Source: Rheum nobile (lineage: Eukaryota > Streptophyta > Magnoliopsida > Caryophyllales > Polygonaceae). Taken from it: a stretch of DNA of 64,000 nt. The translations under genes were made by a program, and so were the position numbers. Shown piece after piece: positions 12,067-24,845 of the stretch. The notes beneath the pieces are model-generated. The model worked only from the letters and a program-made list of their open reading frames with translations. It had not been told where the DNA came from and made no database searches. The DNA lies in NCBI GenBank assembly GCA_027886185.1, contig WOAB01000589.1:4283001-4347000 (forward strand), given 5' to 3'. Position 1 is the stretch's first letter. Each line of letters opens with the position of its first letter.

Positions 12067-12263
12067 CAAACTCTCTGATGCAAAGGAAAAAGTTTTTTGC
12101 CTAAAACTATCTTTACTGGAGGTGCTTTCTGCCTTTCCTCTATAGGATTAAGAGTATTAATTACTCTACTTGGTATGGTCGAAGTCCCCTTCTCTCTGAT
12201 ATTTGTCCAAGGTCAGCTAGGGTTCTTCATGCTTTTGGGGTTCTGGTTTGTAATTCGGCTCCT

Positions 12264-13373
12264 TTGGGAAGCAAGATGATCTTCCCACCTACGACGACTA
12301 GTGTTCTGTCTTCTCTGCGCTACTGGTGGCTCTGGAGAAACTGGACGAATTGGTGGTGTTGGCTTCAGAAACCTTCCTGGCTCTATCTGTTGAAGCATCC
12401 CCTGAAATTCAGGTGTAGTCCATCCTACTATCTTCTCTACAAATTCTCTCTTGATTGGATTTACTATCTTCATTATAAATATGAGAACTCATGCGTTTGT
12501 TTTTGCATGATTAACTCTCGTTTCCACTTTCAAAAAACTTTAAACACTGTGATCTCCGGAGGCCTTTGCTATGTTGTTTGTGTGGATATCTCTAAACCTC
12601 CCTGTGACTCTGTGTATCCTGTGCTGCTCTATCCTGCTATGATCATCTACCCCTCTGTGTTTGTGTGCCTTTCTCCGATGTCTAAAGATAAAGGTATTGT
12701 TCCTTACTCAGTGGTTCTTTGCTCTGAACCCAACCCAAACTCTGCTTCACAAGCAGCCCCTTTTTCCAACCCTAAAGTTGTTATCAACACTAACTTTGTT
12801 GCTACATTTGAACAATCTACAGGGATCTTCCTGACTACTGTTAGCAATGCTTACATGCACTCAAAATGCTTCTATGCTATGCAAAACAACTCTTACAAAA
12901 TTAAGCTTCACAAGTATTCAGAATGGTGCTTTACTGTAATGTATGACTTCCCTCTCTTTTGCATTCTCTTTAGCATCTCTACCACTGGAATTATCATATA
13001 CCCGTCTTACTATTCTCGTCAGGTTTTTTGTGGAATTTTAAGTACTCTAAATACCCCAAATATTGCCGGCTGCCTTCATAGGACTTTCTCCCTAGACTTT
13101 ACTTTTCTATTATCTACTAAAATTAACATCCAAATGATCTCCATACCCTTTATATGCAGGTCTCAAGATCATTATATGTCATCTCATCGCCAAGCTTTTA
13201 GGAACTGGTGGCTATGGCCCAAATATGGCCCTTTGCTGATCTTAATTCGACTCTCTCTTAATCCAAATTTTGCGAACAAACTCTTGGAAAACAAAAGTGC
13301 TGTTATCAGGATCATAAGGGTCACCCCTTACAATTACCTATCAAAGGAGCAAGTCCCTAATATTTGTATTTAG
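12264..13373 (+). other. Unrecognised 369-codon open frame upstream of the LINE ORF2
   Basis: A 1.1-kb stretch without stops is unexpected in DNA of this base composition. The translation is rich in Cys, Tyr, Ser and Ile and I recognise no domain, in particular no zinc knuckle or RRM of a plant LINE ORF1. Its position, directly before ORF2 in the same direction, would suit a degenerate ORF1. On the other strand 12473-12213 has an 86-codon frame rich in Pro and Arg, also unrecognised. Treat both as unproven. Confidence 0.25.
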
Positions 13374-13513
13374 CTTTCTATCCTACAGATCTTCTATTTC
13401 GACCATTTGTTTGTTCTAGACTATAACAACATTTGTAACAACGATAACACATACTATCTCTATTTAATCCCAGCAAGAACAAAAATACTTGCAAAATTTC
13501 CATTTGGTTTTCT

Positions 13514-16500
13514 ATGAAGATAAGCCTTTGGAATTGGAGAGGTATCGGTCAGAAAACATCTGGACTGATGTAGAATCCTTCTGTAAAATCGAAAAAAATC
13601 CAACTCATGGCTTTAGTAGAGACTAAGACAGACAAAGAACCCAACCAACTGCTTTGGAGAAAGGCTGGCTTTGATAATTTCCATTACTCACCTGCTACTG
13701 GTTTCTCTGGCGGCATATGTGTAATGTGGAAATCCTATGAATTGCAAAATGAAATTTGTGATCTTATCCACATCGATAACCGATTCATTGCTATTAAATA
13801 CAAAGTCCTTGACAAGGATATTTGCTTTATGCTTATTTTCGCTCATGCTCCTCCTAAAGATAATGAAAAGGAACTCTTCTGGTTTACATTAACAAATTTT
13901 ATCCTACAAACACACTTACTATGCCACTTAATTAGAGATCTTAATGAGATCTAAGATAACTCGGAAACAATTGGAGGGATTCGTATCCCCATCTCAAGAT
14001 TACAAAGACTTCACAATTTTAAAAACAATTGTGACTTAATAGATATCCCAACACAAGGGGGTGATTTCACATGGAGAAAAAATAGAACGGAGATTGAAAA
14101 TATATATTCCAAACGAGATAGAACCCTAATTCATAACCAAATTCTGCAATGGTTCCCGGGTATTTTTACTAGAAACCATGCGTTTACCTCTTCGGATCAT
14201 TGCCCTATCTCTGTTGAACTAGAGAATAACCTCACAATTATCAAAGCTCAACCTTTCAAATTTGAAAAAATATGGACCTATAGAAAAGATTTTGAAAATA
14301 TTGTCAAACAAGCTTGGCGGATAAATACCCAAGGTTCGCATATGTTCAATCTCACAAGGAAAACATATGCGCTTAAAATCAGTGCAACACACTAGAACAA
14401 AACTACTTTTGGAAATATTTTTAAACAACTTAAAGAAGTTGAAGATACTTTAACAATAATCCAAAAGGACATCATAACTAATCCCAACATAAATTTGGTT
14501 CTTAAACAAAACAGATTAATATCCAAAAAAGAAAAACTCTTGTCATTTCATGTAAAATTCTGTAGCCAACGAGCTAAAATAAAACATATCAAATCAATTG
14601 ATACCAACTTAAACTATTTTCACCGAGTTGCTACCGGGAGACACAGTAGGAAAATAGGAAAATTATTTGAGAAATTCGTACCAATGAGGGTACCATCATT
14701 ATTGGTCATGAAAACATCCGTCGGGAAATTCGAACTGACTTTGAAAAGAGATTTAAAAAAAGCAACATAAATCACCATACTCTCACAGATTATCTCAAAA
14801 ATATTAATAATGAAATTACAAGTCAGGATAATGATAACTTGACAAAACCTGCTACTAACGAGGAAATAAAAAATGTTGTTTTTTCTATTGGCATCAATAA
14901 ATCCCCTGGGCCTGATGGTATGTCTGCCTTTTTTTACAAAAAATACTGGCATATTGTAGGACCAACTGTGATCAAAGTTGTTAAAAGCTTTTTTTCATTC
15001 TGGGAAACTATTAAAATAATTAACCACACCTTTATCACCCTTATTCCCAAATGTGATAACCCAAATTCCACTAACCATTATAGACCCATCAGTCTCTGTT
15101 CTACTATTTATAAAGTAATTTCAAAAGTCATGACTAAAAGAATGAAACCCATTCTAAATAAACCTATTCATCCTTTACAGGGAGCTTTTGTTGCTGACAA
15201 AGCTATCCAAGATAATGTGCTAATTGCACATGAAATTTTCCACTCCTATAGATCTAAAAAAGGCAAAGAAGGCTGGGTTGCGATTAAACTTGACAGGGAA
15301 AAAGCCTACGACAAAATAGAATGGGAGTTCATTCTCAAAATCTTAGAAAATTTTGGTTTCGTAGCCAAATTCACCGGCTAGATAAAAGAATGTATTGAAA
15401 CTGTGACCTTCTCAGTCCTAGTCAATAATGGCCCAACAAATGTCTTTTTCCCGAAAAGAGGACTACGCCAAAGCGACCCTTTATCACCCTTTCTATTCAT
15501 TTTAGGAGCAGAAATCCTGGCTAGAAAACTTCAAATGGAAAGTAACCAAATCACCAACTAAATTGGTTTCAAGATTACCAGAAGAGGAACTAATATTCCA
15601 TTCCTTGCCTTTGCAGATGATATTCTTATCTTTGCAAAAGCAAATAAAATTGCTTGCTCCAAAATTAAAAATATCATTGAAGAATATTGCTCTATCTCTG
15701 GTCAATGTGTTCTACCATAAATCGGCCTTCCAAACAACAACAATACAACTAATTCTACAAAAAAATTGATTCAATCGGTTCTTAATATCCCAAATTCTAC
15801 TTCACTAGAAAAGTACGTCGGATGCCCTATTATTAATGGGAAAATTAACCATGACACATTCAAAGAAACAATTACATCTACTTATAATCAACTAACAAAA
15901 TGGAAAGCAAACTCTCTTTCACAAGAAGGAAAGAGTACCCTAATAAAGTCTAATCTGGCTGCAAAACCTAATTTTATTATGCAAAGTTTTATGCTACCGT
16001 CTTATATACACAAAGAACTTGAAACCATCAACATAACTTTCTTTTGGAACAAAGACACTTCATATAAACCCTTAATAGGATGGGACAAAATCTGTAGAAA
16101 CAAGGACAATGGAGGCAATGGTATCAGAAAGATACATGACATGAACAAGACATTACAAATGAAACTCTTATGGAAAATTCTCGTTGATCCTAACAACATT
16201 TGGGTTAAAGTCATAACTGAAAAATATCTTAAAGATGTTAACATTCTCCAATACAGGAAAAAAGGGAACCTTTCTTGGAAATGGTCCCAAGTTTTAAAGC
16301 TTAGACCAAATTTTTAAAATGGCCTTCAATGGCTAGTGGGTGATGGGAAAACCATCCATTTTTGGACTGATAATTGGTTACCAAACGTCAAACTCATAAA
16401 CAACATTCTTCCTCAAACTACAGTTACACATTCATTAAAAGTGTGTGATTTCATAAACAATGATCGTACTTGGAACAAAACAAAACTTGAAGAGTATCTC

Positions 16501-17559
16501 AACAATCAAACTGTACAAAATATTATTGATATTCCAATCCCCCAACACCCAATTCCAGATAGATTATACTGGACTCCAAACAAAAATGGTTGGTTCTCTA
16601 CTAAATCGGCTTTTGAATTAATCTCCAAACAACAATAACCTATCATGGATTTGGAAAATGGATACTTTCCCAAAAGTCAAGAACTTTCTCTGGAAAATTT
16701 TCCATGATGACCACCTACAAAATCCAAACTATACCAAAATCACATCCCCATTCCACTAGCTTGTGATTCCTGTAATAACCCTTTTGAAGATTTAACTCAT
16801 CTTCTAACTAAATGCCTTATTACTATTAAGAAAATCAAAAACCAAAGTATGACTATCAGAAACATAGTGACAAACTTAGATGTAAACAACAAAAAACCAA
16901 AGGATATTCTTTATGAATTACAATCCCTTCTTACCAAAAAAAGAATTCATCTGTCTCTCTACTATCTGGTGGGGCGTTTGGATTAATAGAAACCAACTCA
17001 TTTTTAACACAAACCCAAATGACAAAATTAAGGACCTAAAACAATACATTTTCACCCTAATTAATAATTGGGATAAAACAAAAAGAACTGAGCTGGGTGA
17101 TGACTTTAGTAAAAAACCAAAGCCATCTCAAACTAGAAAAACAAGATTGTTGAAATGGGAAAATCCAGACCAAAAGTTCTATAAAATCAACTTTGATGGA
17201 ACCAAAATACGGGTGAAGCCGGTATTGGTTTCATCATTAAAAATGACAAAGCAGAAGTTATCCATATGGACAACAAACTCTGTGGATTTAACAGTATTCT
17301 CATGACAGAAGCCCTTGCCCTAAAACACAACATTAAATATGCAAAATCAAAAAACTTAACTAATCTTCAAATTGAAGGTGACAATCTCTGCCTTATTAAC
17401 TCGATCAAAGGCATCTAGGATTGTCCCTGGGAAATTAAAATGATTGTGGCTGATATCCTAGTCGACATTCATTCTTTCCAGGAGGTTCGGCTTAGACACA
17501 TTTTTAGAGAGGTGAACTGTACTGCTAATAGTTGCACCGAACTTCCAACATTCATGTGA
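13514..17559 (+). pseudogene. L1-type LINE ORF2 (endonuclease, reverse transcriptase, RNase H), decayed
   Basis: An ATG at 13514 opens a typical plant LINE ORF2 start (ISLWNWRGIG). The apurinic-type endonuclease covers about 13514-14220, with METKTD-like and SSDHCPIS motifs. Reverse transcriptase spans about 14839-15770, with SPGPDGM, HYRPISLC, GLRQSDPLSPFLF and the catalytic FADD at about 15610. A C-terminal zinc-binding region (about 16765-16820) keeps its Cys and His positions. RNase H begins near 17180 (KINFDG) and, after a frame change, continues to 17559. Stops and frame changes occur near 13573, 13952, 14392, 15379, 15559, 15718, 16315 and 16636. RNase H at the ORF2 C-terminus is known from one group of plant L1 elements. 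An A-rich stretch at 17767-17790 could be the 3' tail. Confidence 0.92.
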
Positions 17560-20150
17560 TCACATGTGTTCTTTCTCTTCCATTTTTTACTACTCAGACA
17601 AAAACCATTTGAATATATTTTTATATTTTTACTTTGCATATGACTAGCTCCATTTTCAGTTATTACATTTATATTGCTCTAGAAAAATACTTAAGTAGGG
17701 TTATGTAAATAACTAACTTAGTTTCCTTATTGTGCACGGGTATTAATAATATATCGATTTCACATTTAAAAAAAAAGATTAAAAAAAATCTAATTAGTGA
17801 CAATATAAATAAAACTAAGATAAGTATGATAATATAAAGAAATCTTTACTAGTAATCAATTAACAAAGATCAATATGATTTTGTACATACATAACATTTC
17901 GAATCAAGTCATAATGTCCAAATAAATTAAAAGGATATTTGAATACAAAGTGATTAATTAAATGGAAAAATCAAAAGAGAATATTCGAAAACCACCTAAT
18001 ATATTCTATCTAATATGAAAATCAGGATCAAATATGAATACTCTATATGTTGAAAAGGAAATAAGGATCATATCAAAAATATTGTATATAATAATAATAG
18101 GGAGAAAATATAATTTAGTGATTTGGCACGATGTGGATTAGACACGTGACAATAAACGACGTAGCGCAATATGAAAACGACAAGTGGACTTAGTTAGGTT
18201 TTACTTTGGTATTATATAGTAGATCAAGCATTAAGGATTCAAATCAATCACATAAACGGGAAACCTTTTAAATTTAAAAATATAAAGGTGTGACAAATTA
18301 GTTAAAAGATATGATAATACATAGTCCCTTACAACTATTTAAATTAATTTTGAAATAGTGTTGTTCCACAAAAATTAAATATCTACTATTTTTGAGATAT
18401 TTGAACAGTATTAATTAAAGTAATATCTAAATTATATTAGTATATATATAAAATTATTTAGATGATATATTTATTATTAGATTGAATTTTAAATCTAGAA
18501 AAAAAATGAAATCTAATAAATCAATTTTGATTTGGATATTGTGCTGATAAATAAATATTAATTTAAAAAATGAATAGATTTTGATATGGATTTTAGTTTA
18601 TTTATGAAGTATTCACTATAGATATCATGTTTCTTAATCTTTAATTTTATCAGATATGTTTTGGCTACTCTATTTTTTTTACAGAAAGTCGTTATGACCA
18701 AAAAATATTCAGGTTAATTAAGAACCATAAGCTAAAATGGAGAATTACTAAATTGAAAGAAAAAAGAAAAATAAATATGATATCCTAAATTAGTTTTAAA
18801 TATTGTATTAAGAATCTCATATAGAATATTTTTTAATTATTTTTCTAGAAAAATAGTTATAGCTAAAATTCACGATCTTTAATTTTCTATAACTTTTATT
18901 TAGTTTACAATCATATATAAAAAAATATGTAGCAATTAGTTACCTCAATGCTCACCTCGATTTTCTATAACTGCTATTTAATTTTTAATTGACCATTAAT
19001 CTTTGTTGTTAAGATTTTTTAGTATATGATCTTCAACTAGTCTCGCTTTTAGAAAATGCACAAATATCTAAACTGTTGTGTTCCGGCTAATGGCTACTTC
19101 TACTTTATGGGAGTTTTTTTGTCAATTAAAATGTCCAAAACTGAGACAAACGCCGCGATGAACAATGGATTCCAAGAAAATGACATGGCAGGAGATGTGA
19201 AGTGTGAAGATCGGCGCTCACCGGTGATGGCGTGTAGATGGCGTGCATGTGGCGATAAAGGGAGATCGGCCAAGGATGGAAAAAAGATCGACGCTAACGT
19301 AGCGATTGCGGCTGAGCTTTGAAAGAGGCGAAGACAGTCAACGACAAGTCCGGCGTTCTGGATAGTCCTTTTGAACAATACTCACATGGAGTTTACGTTA
19401 TTTTTGGTGAGAGAAGACCAGTCCAATTCTGAGTTAATTAGTGTTATGGAAGTTTTGGATTTGTAATCTTTTGTGATTGATTTGTAATTTTTGTGATTGA
19501 TTTGTAATCTTTGTGGTTGATTTGTATTTAAATTATGAAAGTATTAGTGCTAGATTTAGGATAGAAGTTTTTTTATATAAAAAGGTGAAAAAAAAGAAAA
19601 TGACATGTGATTGTTTTACGTGTCCTCTATGTCCGTTTCGAAAAAAGGCTCCATTAAGAAAATAAGAAAATAGGTTAGTTTAGTACTTTATGTACTGAGG
19701 CAAAAGACTTTTTTGAAAGCAATGAAAATGATAAGTATAAGTAAAGAGAGAAGACGGGAAGTAAATCCAAGAAATTGGAGTCCTTGGACTGTTGAACATA
19801 ATTCCACCACACTAGAATGGATTGTACAAATTTAGGGGGTGTCATGTGGCGCAGTTAGGTTCTAGTTTAGTATATTTATAGTAGATTATGTATGTTTTGC
19901 TTAGTTCACACTTCTCTTTTATTATAATAGGGTATAAATATATGTCTTTTTTGAGCGATTAATATATAGATTTATGCTCTAATGAGACCATAGGTTAGGG
20001 TAAAACGAGTGGACAAATTAAATCCATTAGATGAGGGTGATATCAACAGACTAGATTTATCCAACAGGGGTGCATAGGTTATACGCTGGTTTGCACACAC
20101 AAGATTCATCTCTCCAAGCGGATTATTAGGGATACTTTTTACTCACTTTC
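17560..20150. other. AT-rich DNA without a recognisable gene
   Basis: Mostly poly-A/T-interrupted sequence. A GC-richer island at 19130-19330 has short open frames on both strands (88 and 92 codons) that match nothing I know. A 20-bp unit, GATTGATTTGTAATCTTTGTG, is repeated about three times at 19470-19530. The words TATATAGTAGATC (18214) and TATTTATAGTAGATT (19872) end two stretches that both contain a C/G-rich GTGGCRC word, suggesting two copies of one unclassified repeat end. Confidence 0.45.
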
Positions 20151-21156
20151 CAAATTCACACTAGACGATTGAAATCTGATTTGCTCCTCCCACTCTCCTC
20201 ACCAAAGCATTCTTCAACCGCCATTGAAGCTTCCTTCAAATTCCATTAAAGTCGTACGTGAAGCTCAACCACACTGTCATATGGGTTCAGACCGTCATGT
20301 AGGCAGCATCCAGATCCATTCTTCCAATCGAACGATTGCTCAGTCTGAGAACTTTGTAATCCATCTTCTGATAAGATTTTTTTCTATCCATCTCTATCAA
20401 TTCTTATCATTATTTGATTTAGAATTCATATATTCAAATCCAGGTTCGAATTACGAATCCGTCTTTCACATTCTGTAGATTAAATCTTACGCTATTGATC
20501 GATTTTGGAGATTGCTAAGTTTTTCTTGGGTTAAAACAATATATGTCTTGCGTCTTCCTAATGTTTTGGATGAGAAATGCATAAGATCAGATTTGTTATC
20601 GCCATTGTGTTTGACGCTCAATGATTCTTTTAACGGAACAAGAATTGCTATATTCTTTCGTATATTTCCTTCATTTATGCATAATAAAACAATTTTGGGA
20701 TGTATACATTGTGATGTGTGATATTCATGTTAATCGTATTGATATTCATGTTGGAGTAGCTTGATGTTTTGTTTGTGTTATTTGAGCTTTAGGTAATTGA
20801 TATTAAAATTTTATTATGTGATATTCATTATAATGCTTTTGATATTCATGTTGGATCAGTTTTGGTGTTTTATTGGTGTTGTTTGTACTGTTCGCAATTG
20901 ATATTCAAATTGTTTAATGTGATATTTATACAAATGCTTTTGATATTCATATTGGATGTAAGTTTAATGCTCTGAGTAGTTGATATTCAAAGTTTATGTT
21001 ATGATATTCACTATAATGTTGTTGATATTCATGTTGGATCAATTTTGGTGTTTGTTGGTGGTGTTTTTATTGTTTATAATTGATATTCAAATTGTTTGAT
21101 ATAATATTCATACAAATGCTTTTAATATTCATGTTCGATCAATTTTGGTGTATTTG

Positions 21157-21322
21157 TTTAGGTTTAGGGTTTAGTGTATATGGAATTAAGATCAATGGTT
21201 TAGGGTTTAGGATTATAGGGTTTAGGGTCTAGGGGTTTTTGGTTTAGGGTTTATCATTTATTGGTTTAGGGTTATGGTTTATTGGTTTAGGGTTTATAGG
21301 TTTAGGGTTTAGTGTGTATGGG
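21157..21322 (+). repeat. Interstitial telomere-like (TTTAGGG) repeats
   Basis: At least a dozen TTTAGGG units, many separated by a few bases such as GGTTTAGGGTTTAT, are embedded in the GATATTCAT array. TTTAGGG is the usual plant telomere unit. The run is degenerate and is not a terminal telomere. Confidence 0.8.
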
Positions 21323-21479
21323 GTTTTTGATATTTATGTGTTATTTTGCTGATATTCATACAAGTATATAGTAATGTTCAAGAATACACATAACATGTAG
21401 AGTTTTGTTCTCTGTCATATCCTTATATATCAATATTCACGAATTTGTTCTTGATATTCATGTACACTTTGATGATATC

Positions 21480-21596
21480 CAGGAATCTAGGCGCAAGGTT
21501 CAGTGGTTTGCCAACAAGGAGCTTGGAATTCTAAACATGAAGTGGCGTGACAATAAAAACAAGGTTAATTGTGGGGTATATGCATATGCCATGTGA
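21480..21596 (+). pseudogene. Fragment of a Ulp1 (C48) cysteine protease domain
   Basis: A frame ending in TGA at 21594-21596 reads RRKVQWFANKEL, then about ten residues on, WRDNKNKVNCGVYA. The last part fits the Ulp1/SENP active-site block, in which Asp/Asn-Cys-Gly is followed by a hydrophobic strand and an HME motif. Here a 6-bp ATATGC duplication and a stop fall just after the catalytic Cys. Ulp1 domains are often carried by plant Mutator-like and CACTA elements, so this may mark the internal part of such an element. Short length limits certainty. Confidence 0.5.
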
Positions 21597-22314
21597 AGAC
21601 ATACCTAGGTTAAGGTGTAAAGTATTGTAAAACTAGATTTAAGCATATCTCCTTAAAGTACATGATTGAATATTCTTTCATGTTTTATAAATATTTTCAA
21701 AGATCCTACCAGTGTTTAACACCACAATCGCAACTATGTCCACGACGTTTGCATTAATATCAAATGTAACTCAATGAATATTGTTCAGAAATTCATGAAT
21801 ACTAATTCAATTTATATGAGTATCAATTTAGGTTTTGTGAATGTATGAAACACGAATCTTATTTTCAAACATACAAGTTTTTCTTGCATTTCACAACGTA
21901 TGTCTTGCATACTTGTTGCACCTCTTATATATATGACTTCATTCTTACGTTATTGGATATTCTTTCATGTTTTATCAATATTTTCAAATGATCTTACCAA
22001 CGTATAACACACCAGTCGCAACTCTGTGCATGACAACATATGCATGAATATCAAATGTAACTCAATGAATATCATTCAGAATTCCAAAAATACTAATTCA
22101 ATTCATATGAATATCAATTTAGTTAATATGAATGTATGAAAACAAATCTAATTATCAAACATACATGTTTTCCTTGCAAATTTTCGTACCTTATATTTGA
22201 AGATCACTTATAAATTTATGAAAATACAAACACAAATTCAATCATATTAATACAAAACATTTAAATATATTTGGGTTAAAATCATGATTAGTGCACATTT
22301 GAAATCACTTAGAT

Positions 22315-22378
22315 AGTCGGGGGATTCGAACCCAGGTGGATGCAATTCCCTTCCCATGCATGTACCAAATGCACTAAC
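22315..22378 (-). repeat. tRNA-like promoter box remnant
   Basis: On the minus strand TGCATTTGGTACATGCATGG is followed about 20 bp later by GGGTTCGAATCCCCCGA, an A-box/B-box arrangement like the one at 3178-3238. It cannot fold as a working tRNA by eye. It lies at the edge of the next GTGCAC array. Confidence 0.45.
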
Positions 22379-22599
22379 TTTATTTAGTTAAATATACATG
22401 GTCCATGTAAAATTTTAACTCCTATATTGTTAGGCTCATTTGTAAAAACATAGAAAGCGGGCTGCGAGTCTGATGGTGAGAATTCATTCTCATCATTCTC
22501 ACCTAAAAACGCATTCTCACCAGATGTGTTTCCTATATATATATATGTATAGGACGCAGATATGGTGAGAACTATTATTAAAAAAGGACTTCTCATAAA

Positions 22600-23420
22600 A
22601 TGCGAACTGATGCACAAGTCTGTGTAACAAGGTGCACAAGGAAGGAAGTGCACAATGCACTTGCAATCTAATGCACATATATTTGGGTGCACGATTATGC
22701 ACAAGTGGTCTCCCTCATTGACCCACCTCAACTCTATCGTTGATCACTGTTGACCGGCCATTGACCGATGTTGACCAGCTGTTGACCGGCCCTTGACCGA
22801 TCAGTGCTCTAGCTTGTGCACCACTTTCGATGTGCACCATGTTATGAATACTTGTGCATCATGTTGAAAATAATTGTTCACCATTTAAATAAAATACAAG
22901 TGCACTATTAAATAAAATACAAGTGTACCATGTCATAAATAAATGTGCACCACGTTACAAGTAATTGTGCACCTCAATTCATGTGTTTGTGCACTGAGAA
23001 GGTTCATGTATTTGTGTACTCCGTTGTATTTAAAAAACTACAAGTGCAATACTCAATAAAAATCGGGTGCACAATTTAACATATTATGGTGCACATTTCA
23101 ACAGACTTTGATGCACAAACTTGTACAACTTGATGCACAAACATTGTGCATTGCTATTGTACTTAGAAAAAAACAAGTGCACAACTTCACATATTCTGGT
23201 GCACTTTTGAACAAACATGGGTGCGCAAACTCGTACAACTTGGTGTACAAACATTGTGCACTGCTATTGTACTTAGGAAAAAATGCAAGTGCACTACTCA
23301 ATAAATTTCCGGTGCACAACTTCACATATTTTGGTACACTTTTCAACAGACTTTGGTGTACAAACTCGTACAACTTGGTGCACATGAGTTATTTTTCGCC
23401 CATAAAATTTAATATGCGAA
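22600..23420 (+). repeat. GTGCAC-type degenerate tandem array
   Basis: About thirty units of 20-35 bp contain GTGCAC, for example GTGCACAACTTCACATATT and TTGGTGCACAAACTCGTAC. A larger 115-120 bp period is visible at 23090-23390, where a three-line pattern recurs three times and keeps open frames on both strands. The array is bordered by GGTGAGAAC and TTCTCACC words at 22470-22580, and at the right (23455-23510) by TTGTCCGCA and CCGCATCGAAACC, which recur in the fold-back element at 39898-40122. Confidence 0.65.
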
Positions 23421-23812
23421 TTATACAGATATAATTCAGCCATGCCTTTTTTTGTTTTTTAACTTGTCCGCATGTTCGCACGCTAAAATTTGTCCGCATC
23501 GAAACCAACTACTATATGTATATGCCAAACCTAAAACTTATCTTATTAATAGCACAATTGATCTTGTATTATAGGTTGGAAAAGTATCATGTGCGAATAG
23601 GTGCCTAAGTGCGAAATGCCAATATGCATATACAAACAAAAACTTGTGCACTTTAGAAAGTCATACACATATAGACAAAAACTTGTGCACTTTAGGATGT
23701 GCACAGTGTTTTTTCATGTATGTGCATACATTTTTTTTACTATATGAGTGACTTTGTGAAGTTCATAATTTTTGCTTTATAAGTACATGAGTTTTAAAAG
23801 TACATAAATTTT

Positions 23813-24843
23813 TAATGTGACCTTGCCCATGGTCAATCATAAGATGTCCTCAACGCTCCATCATTCATGCCCGCGTCCACGCTGTGCACGCCCATAAACC
23901 ATAAATGACAAAGCCTTGGCGGGACCATCACTTTTCTCGGCTTTGTTCTATCATTTGTGTCATGCATCGTATGAGGATCATGATCACCAAGTTTGGCATC
24001 AGTCGCAGCCAAAACGCCTAGCCATGTCATTGGCTACATGCGCAAAAACAAGGGTTTCCCCACACTCACTCGTGGATGCCCCTCTTATGTTTCGCCACAC
24101 TCACTCGCATGAGGATCATGATCACCAAGTTTGGCATCTAGGCGCCTTGAATCTTACCTCCACCAAGGAATATTGGACACAATATCACCCATGGAATGTC
24201 AAGTTGGCTCGGGGTTTTGCTTTAAGCCATCATCAATCTGTGGCCGCCGCACACACAACTTTGGCCCATGCGATCCTTATCCAAATAATGAGTGATTTAT
24301 TACATGGACTCTCAAGCATATTATGCATATTATAAGGTGTGATTTCAGATGATAAGTTGACCATACTCCAACCACACCAATAGTTTCCATCGGCTTCAAT
24401 GCACTCCATGCAAAGAGTATTTTCTTTTCGGTTTTGCTTTGCTATTTAAGTTTCTTCTTTGTCACTTTGTTAGGCACGTGGAATATCATCTAAAAACAGT
24501 CAAAACTGAGTCTTTTGCTTCAAGAGAATCTTCATACTTTTTGTTGTTTGATCTTGAGTAATATCGAGCATTTGATCGAACCTTTTGAGTGCGTCATATC
24601 TCGAATTATTTGATCTTTTTCATGGCACGAGTGGTGAGTCATATCCACAAGTACCTTGTCCACTTTTCCCATTTATATTTCTAGAAAATAAACCCCAAAA
24701 TTCGGATCCAATATCCTCCTTAAAAACAAGTCTCTCAGATCCGCCAAAACCCTAATTTGGAGCACAATCGAACCAACCACTTGACGAGCGATTCAAAGGC
24801 CGGACCTACCTTGATACTGAGATAATTGAGGCGAGATCCATCA
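23813..24843 (+). repeat. 5' LTR of the old CRM-like element
   Basis: It corresponds to 30328-31262 along its length: CATGGTCAATCATAAG versus CATGGCCGACCATAAG at the start and AATTGAGGCGAGATCCATCA at the end. It is about 100 bp longer because a segment with GAGGATCATGATCACCAAGT is duplicated (about 23960 and 24110). The TG start has become TA. Confidence 0.8.
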
Positions 24844-24845
24844 AG

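Larger units (their letters stand above)
7130..12100 (-). pseudogene. Exon-like minus-strand sequence split by the copia insertion
   Basis: Reading the minus strand across the copia insertion site (12100-12072 joined to 7206-7130, one TSD copy removed) gives one uninterrupted frame of about 35 residues that includes REFELFSWSPIELARSMKLH. It is preceded by an AG acceptor (complement of 12101-12102) and followed by AAAG/GTAAG, a canonical donor. This looks like an internal exon of a host gene or a captured gene fragment. I do not recognise the protein. The frame could continue to about 7019 if the donor is unused, ending in a lysine- and glycine-rich tail. A chance frame cannot be excluded at this length. 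Confidence 0.35.
20700..22260 (+). repeat. GATATTCAT-type degenerate tandem arrays
   Basis: From 20740 to 21400 the sequence is made of 25-45 bp units built on TTGATATTCATGTTGGATCA with TTTTGGTGTTTG linkers. From about 21750 to 22260 a second array uses ATGAATATCAAATGTAACTC, close to the inverse complement of the same core (GATATTCAT versus ATGAATATC). The two flank a protease-like coding scrap, so the whole looks like one element with inverted arrays. Confidence 0.6.

Noticed and set aside
17737..17760. Helitron-like word GTGCACGGGTATTAATA.
   Set aside because: Only half of a hairpin is present and no CTRR end follows.
23098..23434. Long open frames on both strands of the GTGCAC array.
   Set aside because: The internal period of about 115-120 bp keeps stops out of some frames; the protein is only repeat translation.
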